A stretch of 64,000 nucleotides of DNA. It comes from Pseudomonas profundi (GTDB lineage: Bacteria > Pseudomonadota > Gammaproteobacteria > Pseudomonadales > Pseudomonadaceae). The notes under the pieces are model-generated. The model was not told the origin of the DNA. It saw nothing but the letters and a program-made list of their open reading frames with translations, and did not search any database. The stretch covers positions 133,437 to 197,436 of the forward strand of contig NZ_VTPZ01000007.1 of the NCBI RefSeq assembly GCF_008638305.1, read 5' to 3'. This document shows positions 29,085-37,039 of this stretch, piece after piece. A program made the position numbers and the translations under genes. Position 1 is the stretch's first letter, and the number at the start of each line of letters is the position of its first letter.

Positions 29085-29564
29085 ATGCAGATTACAAAGA
29101 ACGCCGTTGTAGAGTTTCACTACAGTCTGTCCGACGCCAATGGCGAAATCGAAAACTCCCGCAAACACGAACCGGTGCTTTATCTTCACGGCCAGCCCGG
29201 CCTGATCGACAGCCTGGTTGAAGCCCTCGAAGGACATGAGACCGGTGACCGCTTCACTGTAGAGCTGACCGCGGAGCAGGCCTATGGACCGAAGCGGGAA
29301 AATGCGATCCAGAAGGTCCAGGTCAAACACTTGCAGGGCGCCAAGAAATGGAAGCCCGGCATGGTCGCTGTGATCCAGACAGAAGACGGTCCACGTCAGG
29401 TCACCATCGTCAAAGTTGGCCTCTCACAGGCCGAAGTCGACTCCAACCACCCGTTGGCTGGCAAGGATCTGACGTTCGACATCGAGATTCTGTCGGTCCG
29501 TGAGGCGACCGAAGAAGAACTGGCCCATGGGCATGCGCATGGCGTAGGTGGACACCAGCACTGA
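29085..29564 (+). CDS. FKBP-type peptidyl-prolyl cis-trans isomerase, SlyD-like
   Basis: Cytosolic prolyl isomerase and chaperone of 159 aa. The FKBP domain is split by an insert-in-flap chaperone domain (about 72-125); LYLHGQPGLIDSLVEALEG near 36 and VDSNHPLAGKDLTFDIEI near 128 are SlyD signatures. The C-terminal tail HGHAHGVGGHQH is short but histidine-rich, suggesting nickel or other metal binding as in E. coli SlyD. Probably monocistronic. Symbol withheld because SlyD and FkpB-like paralogues are hard to separate. Confidence 0.92.
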   Translation: MQITKNAVVEFHYSLSDANGEIENSRKHEPVLYLHGQPGLIDSLVEALEGHETGDRFTVELTAEQAYGPKRENAIQKVQVKHLQGAKKWKPGMVAVIQTEDGPRQVTIVKVGLSQAEVDSNHPLAGKDLTFDIEILSVREATEEELAHGHAHGVGGHQH

Positions 29565-29582
29565 ACTGATCAACTATCGATC

Positions 29583-29688
29583 GCCCGCCGGCTGCCAGGG
29601 CCGTGCAAGACGCCGTAAACCCGCCCTGGGGGCTTGGTGAAAACATTCCTGTTTTCAACACTTGCTCCACCCCGTCAACCGGCGGGCT
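29583..29688. repeat. structured intergenic element (three perfect stems), probable dispersed repeat
   Basis: An outer stem GCCCGCCGG (29583-29591) / CCGGCGGGC (29680-29688) encloses CCAGGGC (29595-29601) / GCCCTGG (29623-29629) and AAAACA (29641-29646) / TGTTTT (29651-29656). All pairs are perfect, so the segment folds as a three-way junction. The core containing GCAAGACGCCGT and GGGGGCTTGGTG resembles, from memory, a repeat scattered in gammaproteobacterial genomes; I could not check this. A short minus-strand reading frame across it is not a gene. Confidence 0.55.
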
Positions 29689-29872
29689 TGATCAGGCATC
29701 GGTGTGACGAATACAAAGCATTTGGGCTTCCGACGTCTCGCGGCAGCTGACCACAAGCTCAGCCAGTCATCCGATTTCGACCAAGCCCATATTAAAAGCG
29801 CACTTTATGTCAAGCAAAGTTTGGCAAAAAGGTGTAAGATGGCTGCCCTTTCCTTATACAAGGCAGCCGTCC
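29689..29872. other. intergenic sequence before the 58-residue protein gene
   Basis: With the structured element upstream, this completes a gap of over 300 bp after the SlyD-like gene. A plus-strand frame of 79 codons here is not protein-like. GGCTGCC (29841-29847) and GGCAGCC (29862-29868) form an imperfectly placed inverted repeat just before the next start; it could mask or shape the leader of that gene. Confidence 0.4.
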
Positions 29873-30049
29873 ATGTCCGCGAAGACCACCACCAGCAAGC
29901 GCAAGGCAGATGCTGCCATAGCCACCAGCAGCTCTATCGATAGCCAGATAGAGAGTTTCCTGGCCTCCGGCGGCGAAATTCAGAAAATCCCGAATGGCAA
30001 GAGCGGCCAGGTATATGGTGCGCCTCGCCCAGGCAAACCTGCCAAATAA
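29873..30049 (+). CDS. small conserved protein, unknown function
   Basis: A 58-residue basic protein with a disordered Lys/Thr/Ser-rich N-terminus (MSAKTTTSKRKADAA) and a compact C-terminal part, IDSQIESFLASGGEIQKIPN followed by a GxGQVYGAPRPGKPAK-like tail. The latter stretch is familiar from short conserved Pseudomonas proteins of unknown role, perhaps nucleic-acid binding. The start gives the conserved frame without the GC-poor upstream codons. No symbol can be given. Confidence 0.65.
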   Translation: MSAKTTTSKRKADAAIATSSSIDSQIESFLASGGEIQKIPNGKSGQVYGAPRPGKPAK

Positions 30050-30060
30050 CCTAGCCCGCC

Positions 30061-30813
30061 TCAGAAGGCCTGCGCCGCAGGTCGTATCACTATCTCGTTC
30101 ACGTCTACTTCCGGTGGTTGTTCGATGGCATAGGCCATTGCCCTGGCAATGGTTTCAGCCGGAAGTGCGGTTCGATACATCTCTTCGAGCGTCGCCACCG
30201 TCGTTTGATCTGAACTGCCCTTCGGCAATTCTGTCTTGACTCCGCCCGGGGAGATCATTGTGCAGCGAATCGCCCCACCTTCCTGTCTGAGCCCTTCACT
30301 GATAGCTCTCACCGCAAATTTGGTTCCGCTATAAACAGCGCCCCCTGGGGCAACCTTGTGGGAAGCAATGGATCCGACATTGATGAAATGTCCGACTTTC
30401 TGCTTTTGGAATACCGGGAGTGCAGCCGCGATGCCGTACAGCACGCCTTTGATATTGATATCCACCATGCGCTCCCACTCCTCTACCCGCACTTTATGGA
30501 TGCTTGCGATAGCCATCAGACCCGCATTGTTTATCATCACATCCACACGGCCATAACGTTCAAGGGCAAGGTCCACCAATGCCTGTACCTGCGTTGCACT
30601 GGTGACATCTGTCGCCTGGCAAACCGCTTCGCCGCCGCTGGCCTCTGTACCAGCTGCAGTAATCTCCGCAACAAGAGCCTCCAGACGCTCTATCCGCCGT
30701 GCTCCTAATACGACTTTCGCACCTCGCGCCGCCAGCAGCCTCGCTGCCGCCTCGCCTATGCCGCTACTGGCGCCGGTGATGATGATTACTTTGCCTTCGA
30801 TTGTGCATGCCAT
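30061..30813 (-). CDS. short-chain dehydrogenase/reductase
   Basis: Classical SDR of 250 aa, NAD(P)-dependent. The cofactor loop is TGASSGIGEAAARLL near residue 13, with NNAGLMA near 92 and the catalytic triad in VGSIASHKVAPGGAVYSGTK (Ser about 143, Tyr about 157, Lys about 161). AGTGAGG precedes the chosen ATG; an in-frame start four codons upstream lacks this spacing. The sequence resembles broad-specificity YdfG-like alcohol dehydrogenases. Substrate unknown; it converges with the small protein gene 11 bp away. Confidence 0.9.
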   Translation of the reverse strand: MACTIEGKVIIITGASSGIGEAAARLLAARGAKVVLGARRIERLEALVAEITAAGTEASGGEAVCQATDVTSATQVQALVDLALERYGRVDVMINNAGLMAIASIHKVRVEEWERMVDINIKGVLYGIAAALPVFQKQKVGHFINVGSIASHKVAPGGAVYSGTKFAVRAISEGLRQEGGAIRCTMISPGGVKTELPKGSSDQTTVATLEEMYRTALPAETIARAMAYAIEQPPEVDVNEIVIRPAAQAF

Positions 30814-31042
30814 GTTCAGCCTCACTTGATTGTTAATTATCCGGAATCTCCTAAGGAAACATACCGATTAAAGCGACAAACGCGAGCAAAACCGACCTTC
30901 AGGAATGATCATTCATTATCTGCATGGATAGCTGCGCCGAGCGCAAACGTCTCGCCTCCAGGCAAGGTCACGTTGCAATGACTATGCTGAAGGTGCAGTC
31001 AGCCGACCCGCAGCTGCTCCGATTCAAGCGAGGAAATTGCAC

Positions 31043-31498
31043 ATGTCTGTACCCGCACGTTTGATATTCCGCTACGCCCTGCTGATGCCTGTCCTTGGCG
31101 CCGCCACGCTTTGTTATGCGCAGCCTCCGGCGGTAGAAACAGACTCACCCGGTTATTCAGCCGAGCAGGCGCGTCTGGAAGGATCCCAACTTGAACCCGA
31201 TCTACACGAGGAAGAAGCCGCCATACGCCGGCTGTACACGGAATACAGCGCATACGTCGAGCCTGTCGAAAAACTCTCACCCGACCTGAGCAGGAATATT
31301 ACGAAGGGCAAGGAGCTTCCGGCGGGCGCTGGCCGCAACGTAAACCCGCGACTACTGGCCAAGCTACCGGATTTCTCCGGTTATGAATGGCGTGAAGCCG
31401 GTCCCGACCTGGTTTTGATCAGATCGGCTGACGGAGTCGTTGCCGAGGTGGTAAGCGATGTCGTGGTTGATGAAGGCGAAACCCCGGCTGGCCCATAA
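31043..31498 (+). CDS. secreted CigR/RcnB-like protein
   Basis: A 151-residue exported protein with a Sec signal peptide (about 1-27, ending LCYA). The C-terminal half holds an RcnB/CigR-type domain: LSRNITKGKELPAG, then RLLAKLPDFSGYEWREAG, then DLVLIRSADGVVAEVVSDVV. In this family the name comes from the Salmonella anti-virulence regulator CigR, but most members have no known function. AGGA sits 8 bp before the ATG; an in-frame TTG two codons earlier was not used. Confidence 0.78.
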   Translation: MSVPARLIFRYALLMPVLGAATLCYAQPPAVETDSPGYSAEQARLEGSQLEPDLHEEEAAIRRLYTEYSAYVEPVEKLSPDLSRNITKGKELPAGAGRNVNPRLLAKLPDFSGYEWREAGPDLVLIRSADGVVAEVVSDVVVDEGETPAGP

Positions 31499-31503
31499 GC
31501 TTG

Positions 31504-31523
31504 CCCCGTCGTGAGCGACGGGG
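31504..31523. terminator. hairpin between convergent genes
   Basis: CCCCGTCG-TGAG-CGACGGGG is a perfect 8-bp stem with a tetraloop between the convergent CigR-like and GPH transporter genes. There is little T-run, so termination strength is uncertain. Confidence 0.6.
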
Positions 31524-31537
31524 GCGCTTCCGTTGGA

Positions 31538-32974
31538 CTAAGTCGTGCGGGCAGCCATTTCTACCCGGGCGTTACGCCGTATCACCCATTGATTGATACG
31601 TTCCTGGCGCTCGGAGGTGAGCGGGTAGCGCCAGGCAATAGCGAACGCCGCCATGTATAGCGATACCGGACCAAGGATGTAGAGCACGCGAAGAGCAAGT
31701 AGCTGATCCGCGGAATGGGTTGTAGCCTGGGCATCAAAACCCACCAGCGCTAACAGCCCGAGCGACAAGCCCAGCCCGATCGCCATTGCCAGCTTTTGCG
31801 CCATACCTGACATCGCGAAGAACAGACCGGTACGGTGTTCCTTGCTACGCGCAGTATCCAGATCCACGATATCGGCCAGCATTGAAAGCGGCAGGAACTG
31901 AAAGGCAGCGAAGCAGAATCCTTTCAGCGCGAACATGATCGCAAAGGGCACCAATTGTCCTGCCTGCAAGAAAAACATTCCCAGAATACTGGCACTTGAT
32001 ACGCCCACCGCTACACAGAATGCTTTGTGTTTGCCGATTCGCTTACCCAGAAGCAGCCAGAACGGAATACCCAGAATCCCGACCCCGAAATACAGCAGGT
32101 ACATCATGCCGATCTGCGCCTGGATCTGGATCACGTGCTGCATGAAGAACACGGACAACGCGTTGCGGAACGACTCCCCGGTAATGACGATGAGCAACAT
32201 CAGCATCATGCGCTTGAACGGACCGTTATTCTTGAGCACCCGCAGGCCTTTCTTCCACTCGGTGCGCTGAATGGATCGCGCCGGCGCCTCCTTGACGAAC
32301 AGCACGACCAGCAACACGGTAACCGGCAACATCAGCAGCAACATCCAGCCCATGCCTGCCAATATCGGTCCATAACCCATACTCAGCTGGCCGTCTGATC
32401 CGACCAGCCAGATCATAAAGCTCATCAGCACGCCGTCCGTTTCTCCAGCAGCAAACCGAGCAGCCATCGACTGCACGATTGCCGGAGCCAGTGCGGCGAG
32501 AAACAGGCCGATAAGCACATAACCTTCGCGCGATGCCGTGACACGGCTGCGTTGATGATACAGCGGAGAGAGCTCGGCGCCCCAGGCGCCATAGGGCAGC
32601 GTCACCATCGTCCAGCCGAGATACATCAGGACGGTCCAGAGCAAAAGATGACCAAGGCCCGCTCCGTCCGGCGGCATGAATATCATTACTGTGCCCAGCA
32701 ACATCAAGGGTGTGCCCATCAACAGCCAGGGCTTGCGGCGTCCCAAACGGGTCTGCCAGCGGTCGCTCAGCGTACCGATAAGCGGATCAGTGATTACATC
32801 CGACATTCTTGCCAGAACCAGAACCAGGGCCATCAAGCCCATGTTCAGGCCGATCTCCTGAGCGTAGAACGGTGGGAGATAGACCACTAACGGGTAGCCA
32901 ATGATGGCCAGCGGCATACCGACGGAGCCGTGGATCAGGATTGTAGAACGCTTCAATACGCCAGATTGAGTCAT
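31538..32974 (-). CDS. GPH-family sugar:cation symporter (MFS)
   Basis: A 478-residue inner-membrane protein with about twelve helices, related to MelB, YicJ and other glycoside-pentoside-hexuronide symporters. Early motifs are LVLARMSDVITDPLIGTLSDR, carrying the conserved cation-site aspartates, and TRLGRRKPWLLMGTPL. The C-terminal half contains the family-like ADIVDLDTARSKEHRTGLFFAM. Substrate cannot be assigned; no sugar catabolism genes are nearby, and many Pseudomonas members of this family are uncharacterised. Confidence 0.87.
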   Translation of the reverse strand: MTQSGVLKRSTILIHGSVGMPLAIIGYPLVVYLPPFYAQEIGLNMGLMALVLVLARMSDVITDPLIGTLSDRWQTRLGRRKPWLLMGTPLMLLGTVMIFMPPDGAGLGHLLLWTVLMYLGWTMVTLPYGAWGAELSPLYHQRSRVTASREGYVLIGLFLAALAPAIVQSMAARFAAGETDGVLMSFMIWLVGSDGQLSMGYGPILAGMGWMLLLMLPVTVLLVVLFVKEAPARSIQRTEWKKGLRVLKNNGPFKRMMLMLLIVITGESFRNALSVFFMQHVIQIQAQIGMMYLLYFGVGILGIPFWLLLGKRIGKHKAFCVAVGVSSASILGMFFLQAGQLVPFAIMFALKGFCFAAFQFLPLSMLADIVDLDTARSKEHRTGLFFAMSGMAQKLAMAIGLGLSLGLLALVGFDAQATTHSADQLLALRVLYILGPVSLYMAAFAIAWRYPLTSERQERINQWVIRRNARVEMAARTT

Positions 32975-33310
32975 GCATGTTCTCCGCGGAGGACCGTTAT
33001 TCTAGTTATCGTCTCCAGGGTCACTGCCGACCGATCAGCAGTGGTTGACCTAGCGAAGCGATGGGCTTCTGAGGCCGATTCTATGACAGTCGATGCCCTT
33101 TACAAGCTGCGATGAACCGCAGCGCCCTGCAAGCCGATCGTTGTTCGCTCCTGATTCGGAACAAAGGTTCGGCAACCCGGCAGGCATGCGGCTTCGCGGC
33201 GCCATCAGGCCGTACGCACTGCCCACATTCAGAATTCTTATTTCTTTGAGTAGGTTCGGAACGGGATGAAACGGGGTTCATCTCCGCAACAACGAAACAG
33301 CCAGCAGCGT
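32975..33310. other. intergenic region with possible dispersed repeat, upstream of bfd
   Basis: No real gene is seen in this gap. A minus-strand reading frame at 33081-33317 is Arg/Cys-rich and looks like a translated noncoding repeat. On the plus strand a bulged hairpin, CGG-GATGAA / TTCATC-CCG (33262-33286), is preceded by GAGTAGGTTCGGAACGGGAT, which loosely resembles the complement of a 5S rRNA arm. I regard it as an unidentified, possibly repeated, noncoding segment. Confidence 0.4.
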
Positions 33311-33339
33311 TTGACAAGCATTCTCATTAGCATTAGCAT
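33311..33339 (+). promoter_or_regulatory. bfd promoter with overlapping Fur box
   Basis: TTGACA (33311-33316) and TAGCAT (33334-33339) are 17 bp apart, a good sigma-70 promoter. The spacer and -10 hold a Fur-box-like run: read on the minus strand, 33318-33339 is made of repeated AATG words (TAATGC, TAATGA, GAATGC). Fur-iron binding there would block RNA polymerase, giving bfd expression in iron-poor cells as known in P. aeruginosa. Confidence 0.75.
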
Positions 33340-33371
33340 GATTTCCAAGTCCACGGGGTTGGGGGTTGTGC

Positions 33372-33578
33372 ATGTATATCTGTCTTTGCAAGGGTGTAAC
33401 TGACCGCCAGATCCGAGAAGCGATCAGCGAAGGGGCCAGCAGCATGCGGGATTTGCGCGCAACACTCGACGTCGCCAGTCAGTGCGGAAAATGTGGACGC
33501 GAATGCAAGTCCCTGCTCGCCGAGAACCTTGTAGGCAGCCAAGTGGCGTTCCAGAGCGCTCAATTCGTGGCAGCCTGA
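33372..33578 (+). CDS. bfd: bacterioferritin-associated ferredoxin
   Basis: A 68-residue [2Fe-2S] protein that donates electrons to bacterioferritin so that stored iron can be released. The four cluster ligands are in CLCKGVTD near the N-terminus and CGKCGRECK near residue 38. The ATG gives the normal MYICLC start. Preceded by a Fur-box promoter and followed 134 bp later by bfr, its partner. Confidence 0.95.
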   Translation: MYICLCKGVTDRQIREAISEGASSMRDLRATLDVASQCGKCGRECKSLLAENLVGSQVAFQSAQFVAA

Positions 33579-33712
33579 ACAGAGCATCAGCCAGCAACGC
33601 CAAAACTATTGCGAATCGTTCGTAATTCCTTTTTATATCAGTCAGTTATAGTTTGACAGCACCGGGACTCCGGACCAGACTTGCTGTCTGATATACCCTG
33701 AGGAATAGAGTC

Positions 33713-34180
33713 ATGAAAGGCGATAGCGTAGTTATCCAGCACCTCAATACTGTATTGGGAAATGAACTGGTCGCGATCAACCAGTATTTCCTGCACGCCC
33801 GAATGCTCCAGGATTGGGGCTTGGAAAAACTGGGCGAATATGAATACAAGGAATCCATCGACGAGATGAAGCACGCCGACATGCTGATAAAGCGGGTGCT
33901 GTTTCTCGAAGGCCTCCCCAACCTGCAAGACCTTGGCAAACTGCTTATCGGCGAGAATGTCCGAGAAATCCTGGAATGCGATCTGCGCCTGGAAATGGCT
34001 GGTATCCCTGACCTGAAGACAGCCATAGCCTATTGCGAAACAGTCGCTGACTACGGAAGTCGCGAATTGTTTGAAGATATTCTGGAATCAGAAGAAGAAC
34101 ATATCGACTGGCTGGAAACCCAGCTTGGCCTGATCGACAGGGTTGGGCTGGAAAATTATCAGCAGTCGCAAATGAGCTGA
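33713..34180 (+). CDS. bfr: bacterioferritin (BfrB type)
   Basis: Heme-containing iron-storage ferritin subunit (155 aa) that forms 24-mers. The ferroxidase ligands Glu18, Glu51 and His54 are in [11 protein letters not shown] and SIDEMKHAD, and Met52 is the axial heme ligand typical of Bfr[16 protein letters not shown] supplies the remaining site. The sequence closely follows P. aeruginosa BfrB, the protein known to bind Bfd. No Fur box comparable to that of bfd is visible before it. AGGA upstream supports the start. Confidence 0.95.
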   Translation: MKGDSVVIQHLNTVLGNELVAINQYFLHARMLQDWGLEKLGEYEYKESIDEMKHADMLIKRVLFLEGLPNLQDLGKLLIGENVREILECDLRLEMAGIPDLKTAIAYCETVADYGSRELFEDILESEEEHIDWLETQLGLIDRVGLENYQQSQMS

Positions 34181-34195
34181 TTAGCTGTAAGCGTC

Positions 34196-34223
34196 GCGGC
34201 TGCCCCGAACAGGGCGCAGCCGC
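34196..34223 (+). terminator. hairpin after bfr
   Basis: GCGGCTG (34196-34202) pairs perfectly with CAGCCGC (34217-34223), with an inner CCC/GGG extension. No strong T-run follows. It lies between convergent bfr and pyrF. Confidence 0.5.
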
Positions 34224-34294
34224 TTCAGCATTGATCTCTCACAGGTTTCGCTATTCAGGCGCTCAGCTCCATCCTTGCCGCCCTACCCTTCTCG

Positions 34295-34999
34295 TCAGCC
34301 TTCCAGACCCGCCAGAATCGACCTCAACGCGTTCATTGGCTGATCCGAGCGCGTTATAGGTCGCCCTATCACCATATAGCTGCTGCCGTTCTCAAGGGCC
34401 TGACGCGGCGTAACGATACGCTTCTGGTCATCAGCGCTGCTGTCGGCTGGACGGATCCCCGGTGTGACCAGCAAGAACTCATCTCCCAACGCACCACGCA
34501 ACGCCCGCGCTTCCCGCGCCGAGCACACAACGCCATCCAGACCACATTCCTGTGTTAGCCGCGCCAGACGCTGGACCTGCACCATGGGTTCGATATCGAT
34601 ACCAACTTCCTGCAGATCCTCCTGCTCCAGACTGGTCAACACCGTGACCGCCGTCAGCAGCGGCCTGGCACCGGACGCGCGTCGCTCGAGGGTCTCTCTG
34701 CAGGCTTCCATCATGCGCCGTCCACCACCGGCATGGACGTTGACCATCCAGACACCCAGCTCGGCCGCCGCCTGAACGGCGCAAGCGGTGGTATTGGGGA
34801 TGTCGTGAAATTTCAGGTCCAGAAATACTTCGAAGCCTTTGGCTTGAAGCGCTTCGACCACGGCTGGCCCGGAACTGGTAAACAGCTCCTTGCCGACTTT
34901 CACGCGGCACAGCTTGGGCTCAAGCTGATCCGCCATAGCCAGAGCAGACGGCGCATCGGGATAATCCAGCGCAACGATTACGGATGTATTACAAGGCAT
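34295..34999 (-). CDS. pyrF: orotidine 5'-phosphate decarboxylase
   Basis: Last step of UMP synthesis (234 aa, soluble). The N-terminal [18 protein letters not shown], the substrate lysine in VKVGKELF, and the catalytic [10 protein letters not shown] near residue 60 are clear, with the phosphate loop [17 protein letters not shown] near 180. AGGAA lies 7 bp before the chosen ATG; an in-frame start 11 codons upstream would overlap the lapB end region. Next to lapB, as in many gammaproteobacteria. Confidence 0.96.
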   Translation of the reverse strand: MPCNTSVIVALDYPDAPSALAMADQLEPKLCRVKVGKELFTSSGPAVVEALQAKGFEVFLDLKFHDIPNTTACAVQAAAELGVWMVNVHAGGGRRMMEACRETLERRASGARPLLTAVTVLTSLEQEDLQEVGIDIEPMVQVQRLARLTQECGLDGVVCSAREARALRGALGDEFLLVTPGIRPADSSADDQKRIVTPRQALENGSSYMVIGRPITRSDQPMNALRSILAGLEG

Positions 35000-35028
35000 G
35001 CTTGGTTCCTGTTGCAAATCGGAATGGT

Positions 35029-36207
35029 TCAAATGGCTTTATGCCCCTTGAGCGGTCTGATAGTTGACCAGCCATGACAGGTAGGACACTGCCAATGGAG
35101 TTGTCGAGTGGAAAAGCCGCACGCCTGGCAACGGTACTGATGAGCGTCCGAGATCAGCGCTTCGATAACGCCCCGTAGTGCAAGCAGATTTTCCCGGCCT
35201 TTAGGCTCAACGGCGTTCTCGTGCAGATCCATCAGGTAGATCAGACCGCGCAATGAGGGCTCAGCTTGGAGATGAGCCACCATGTATCGGCTGGCTGGAG
35301 CAGTTCCTGAGTGTTTTTTTATCTCGTCGGCACGTTCCATGACGGTAGCAATCGGCGAGCTTCTAGCCTGGCCAATTACCTTGTCGAGATAGCCGGATAA
35401 ATTCAGAGCGCCATTATCTGCGCAGCGCCTCGCCAACGGCAAGGCTTGAGGCACAAAATCCGGATCGGTTTCGGCCAGTTGATTCAGCCATTTAACGCAC
35501 TCTCGATGGTTACCCTGCTGCTCTTCAAGCTCTGCAAGCATCAGGATCGCCCGCACATTCGCCCTGTTGGCTCCTAATGCGCTGCCCAGATGCGTAATGG
35601 CCTGCTGCCAGTCGCGCTTGCGCTGTGCTGTCAAGGCCCGCTCGCAGTGATAGTGCGCAAGTGTTGCGGCAAAGGCCGGGCGCTCAGTGACGAGCTTCTC
35701 GCCCACCTCCACCGCCTGTTCCCAGTCCCGCTCGCGTTCGTGGATTCTCACCAGATCGACGAGAGCGTCGGCGCGCATCGGAGACTGGTTACTGATCAGC
35801 TCGTCCAATAAGCGCTCTGCTCGCGGGTACATGCCGACCGTCAGATAGTCCCGCGCCAGTTCGTACTGTACCCGGTCGCCCTGCTCACGGGTCAGGTTAG
35901 GGCGTGCCAGCAAGTTTTGATGGACCTTGATCGCACGCTCAACATCGCCCCGCTGGCAAAACAGCCGGCCAATGGCAATGTGGGTTTCCACCGTTTCAGG
36001 ATTGACTTCCAAAGCACGAATGAAGGTCTCGATGGCCTCATCGGGTTGTTCGTTCAGCAGATAATTGAGGCCAATGAAATAGTGTCGATCGATAGCGCTT
36101 CCGTGCGGCTCTACCAGGAACCGTACCTTGATTGCCTCGCGCCGGCCCAGATACCAACCGATAGCCAGAGCCGCCATGAACAGTCCAAGGAACAGCAGTT
36201 CCCGCAT
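35029..36207 (-). CDS. lapB: lipopolysaccharide assembly protein B
   Basis: Inner-membrane-anchored TPR protein (392 aa, formerly YciM) that, in E. coli, adapts LpxC to the FtsH protease and so limits LPS synthesis. An N-terminal membrane helix (about 2-18) is followed by a TPR array (about 40-320) and a C-terminal rubredoxin-type metal site [21 protein letters not shown]. All four cysteines are present. Directly downstream of lapA (1-bp gap) and upstream of pyrF. Confidence 0.95.
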   Translation of the reverse strand: MRELLFLGLFMAALAIGWYLGRREAIKVRFLVEPHGSAIDRHYFIGLNYLLNEQPDEAIETFIRALEVNPETVETHIAIGRLFCQRGDVERAIKVHQNLLARPNLTREQGDRVQYELARDYLTVGMYPRAERLLDELISNQSPMRADALVDLVRIHERERDWEQAVEVGEKLVTERPAFAATLAHYHCERALTAQRKRDWQQAITHLGSALGANRANVRAILMLAELEEQQGNHRECVKWLNQLAETDPDFVPQALPLARRCADNGALNLSGYLDKVIGQARSSPIATVMERADEIKKHSGTAPASRYMVAHLQAEPSLRGLIYLMDLHENAVEPKGRENLLALRGVIEALISDAHQYRCQACGFSTRQLHWQCPTCHGWSTIRPLKGHKAI

Positions 36208-36208
36208 A

Positions 36209-36508
36209 TCACCCCTTGATCGCCTGCGTGCGCAGCTTGTCTATTTCTTTACGGTGACGGTTCAGCTCATTGTTCTGCACCATGAGACGCAGCCGCAGTC
36301 GGGTTGTGACCAACCAACCGATAAAAATACCCAGCAGACTACCGAGGATGAACGCCAACACGATGAAGAGCGAAAGAGGAAATTCCGGGGATTGCAGTTC
36401 AAGAAACTGCAAGGTGACTCCCTGCTGATTTTCCAGCACGAAATCAAGGGTCGCCAGGGCGACCAGCAAGGAAACGATGATAAGCGCCACGCGCTTCAGC
36501 CACTGCAT
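36209..36508 (-). CDS. lapA: lipopolysaccharide assembly protein A-like protein
   Basis: A 99-residue inner-membrane protein with two helices (about 5-23 and 43-65) and a C-terminal coiled segment, the DUF1049/LapA architecture. The motif ENQQGVTLQFL between helices and GIFIGWLVTTRLRLRLM fit the family. AAGGGAG sits 8 bp before the ATG; an in-frame GTG three codons earlier abuts that sequence and was rejected. Works with LapB. Downstream of ihfB. Confidence 0.92.
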   Translation of the reverse strand: MQWLKRVALIIVSLLVALATLDFVLENQQGVTLQFLELQSPEFPLSLFIVLAFILGSLLGIFIGWLVTTRLRLRLMVQNNELNRHRKEIDKLRTQAIKG

Positions 36509-36573
36509 TGCCGCCACTCCCTTTCTGAATATTGAGCGGAGTATAGCGCAGCGCCAAGTGCGGTTGATATGAC

Positions 36574-36867
36574 TCAGGCGTTTTCGAGCGACTCGTTAAC
36601 GCGGTCGCGTAACTCCTTGCCTGGTTTGAAATGCGGCACGAACTTGCCATCAAGCTCTACAGCATCGCCCGTTTTCGGGTTTCGCCCCAGTCGAGGGGCG
36701 CGATAGTGCAGCGAGAAACTGCCAAATCCGCGTATTTCGATTCGCTCGCCCGTCGACAGCGCCTGGGACATGTGTTCCAACATTGTCTTGATCGCCAGCT
36801 CCACATCCTTTGCCGACAACTGTCCCTGCTGTTCGACTATGCGCTCGATCAACTCCGACTTGGTCAT
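36574..36867 (-). CDS. ihfB: integration host factor subunit beta
   Basis: A 97-residue DNA-bending nucleoid protein that pairs with IhfA. The sequence has the HU/IHF fold: [14 protein letters not shown], the beta arm with [23 protein letters not shown] and the DNA-intercalating proline in RNPKTG. It lies between rpsA and lapA on the same strand, the usual Pseudomonas order, but the strong rpsA terminator suggests its own promoter. Confidence 0.96.
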   Translation of the reverse strand: MTKSELIERIVEQQGQLSAKDVELAIKTMLEHMSQALSTGERIEIRGFGSFSLHYRAPRLGRNPKTGDAVELDGKFVPHFKPGKELRDRVNESLENA

Positions 36868-36990
36868 GGTTTTTCCTTTTTTATCAAGCGGCTAGATCCG
36901 TTTTCAACGGTTTTACCATGCTTGACGCCGTTTGAACAGCCTGATAAAGGACAAAATCAGGCGGGACGGCTACTGATTTCCTGCGCGCAC

Positions 36991-37019
36991 AAAAAAGGGC
37001 GACCGAAGTCGCCCTTTTT
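36991..37019 (-). terminator. intrinsic terminator of rpsA
   Basis: On the minus strand a perfect stem GGGCGAC-TTCG-GTCGCCC is followed by a run of six T residues, with an A-run on the other side. It lies just past the rpsA stop and ends the rpsA message before ihfB. TTCG tetraloop makes it very stable. Confidence 0.92.
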
Positions 37020-37039
37020 CAGGGATTACAAAGGCTTGC

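Noticed and set aside
29410-29670. 86-codon minus-strand frame over the end of the SlyD-like gene
   Set aside because: Spans coding sequence on the other strand and a stem-rich repeat; typical mis-annotated product of such repeats.
29704-29943. 79-codon plus-strand frame after the structured repeat
   Set aside because: Overlaps the better-supported 58-residue gene in another frame and is not protein-like.
33081-33317. 78-codon Arg/Cys-rich minus-strand frame
   Set aside because: Runs into the bfd promoter/Fur box and looks like translated noncoding repeat.
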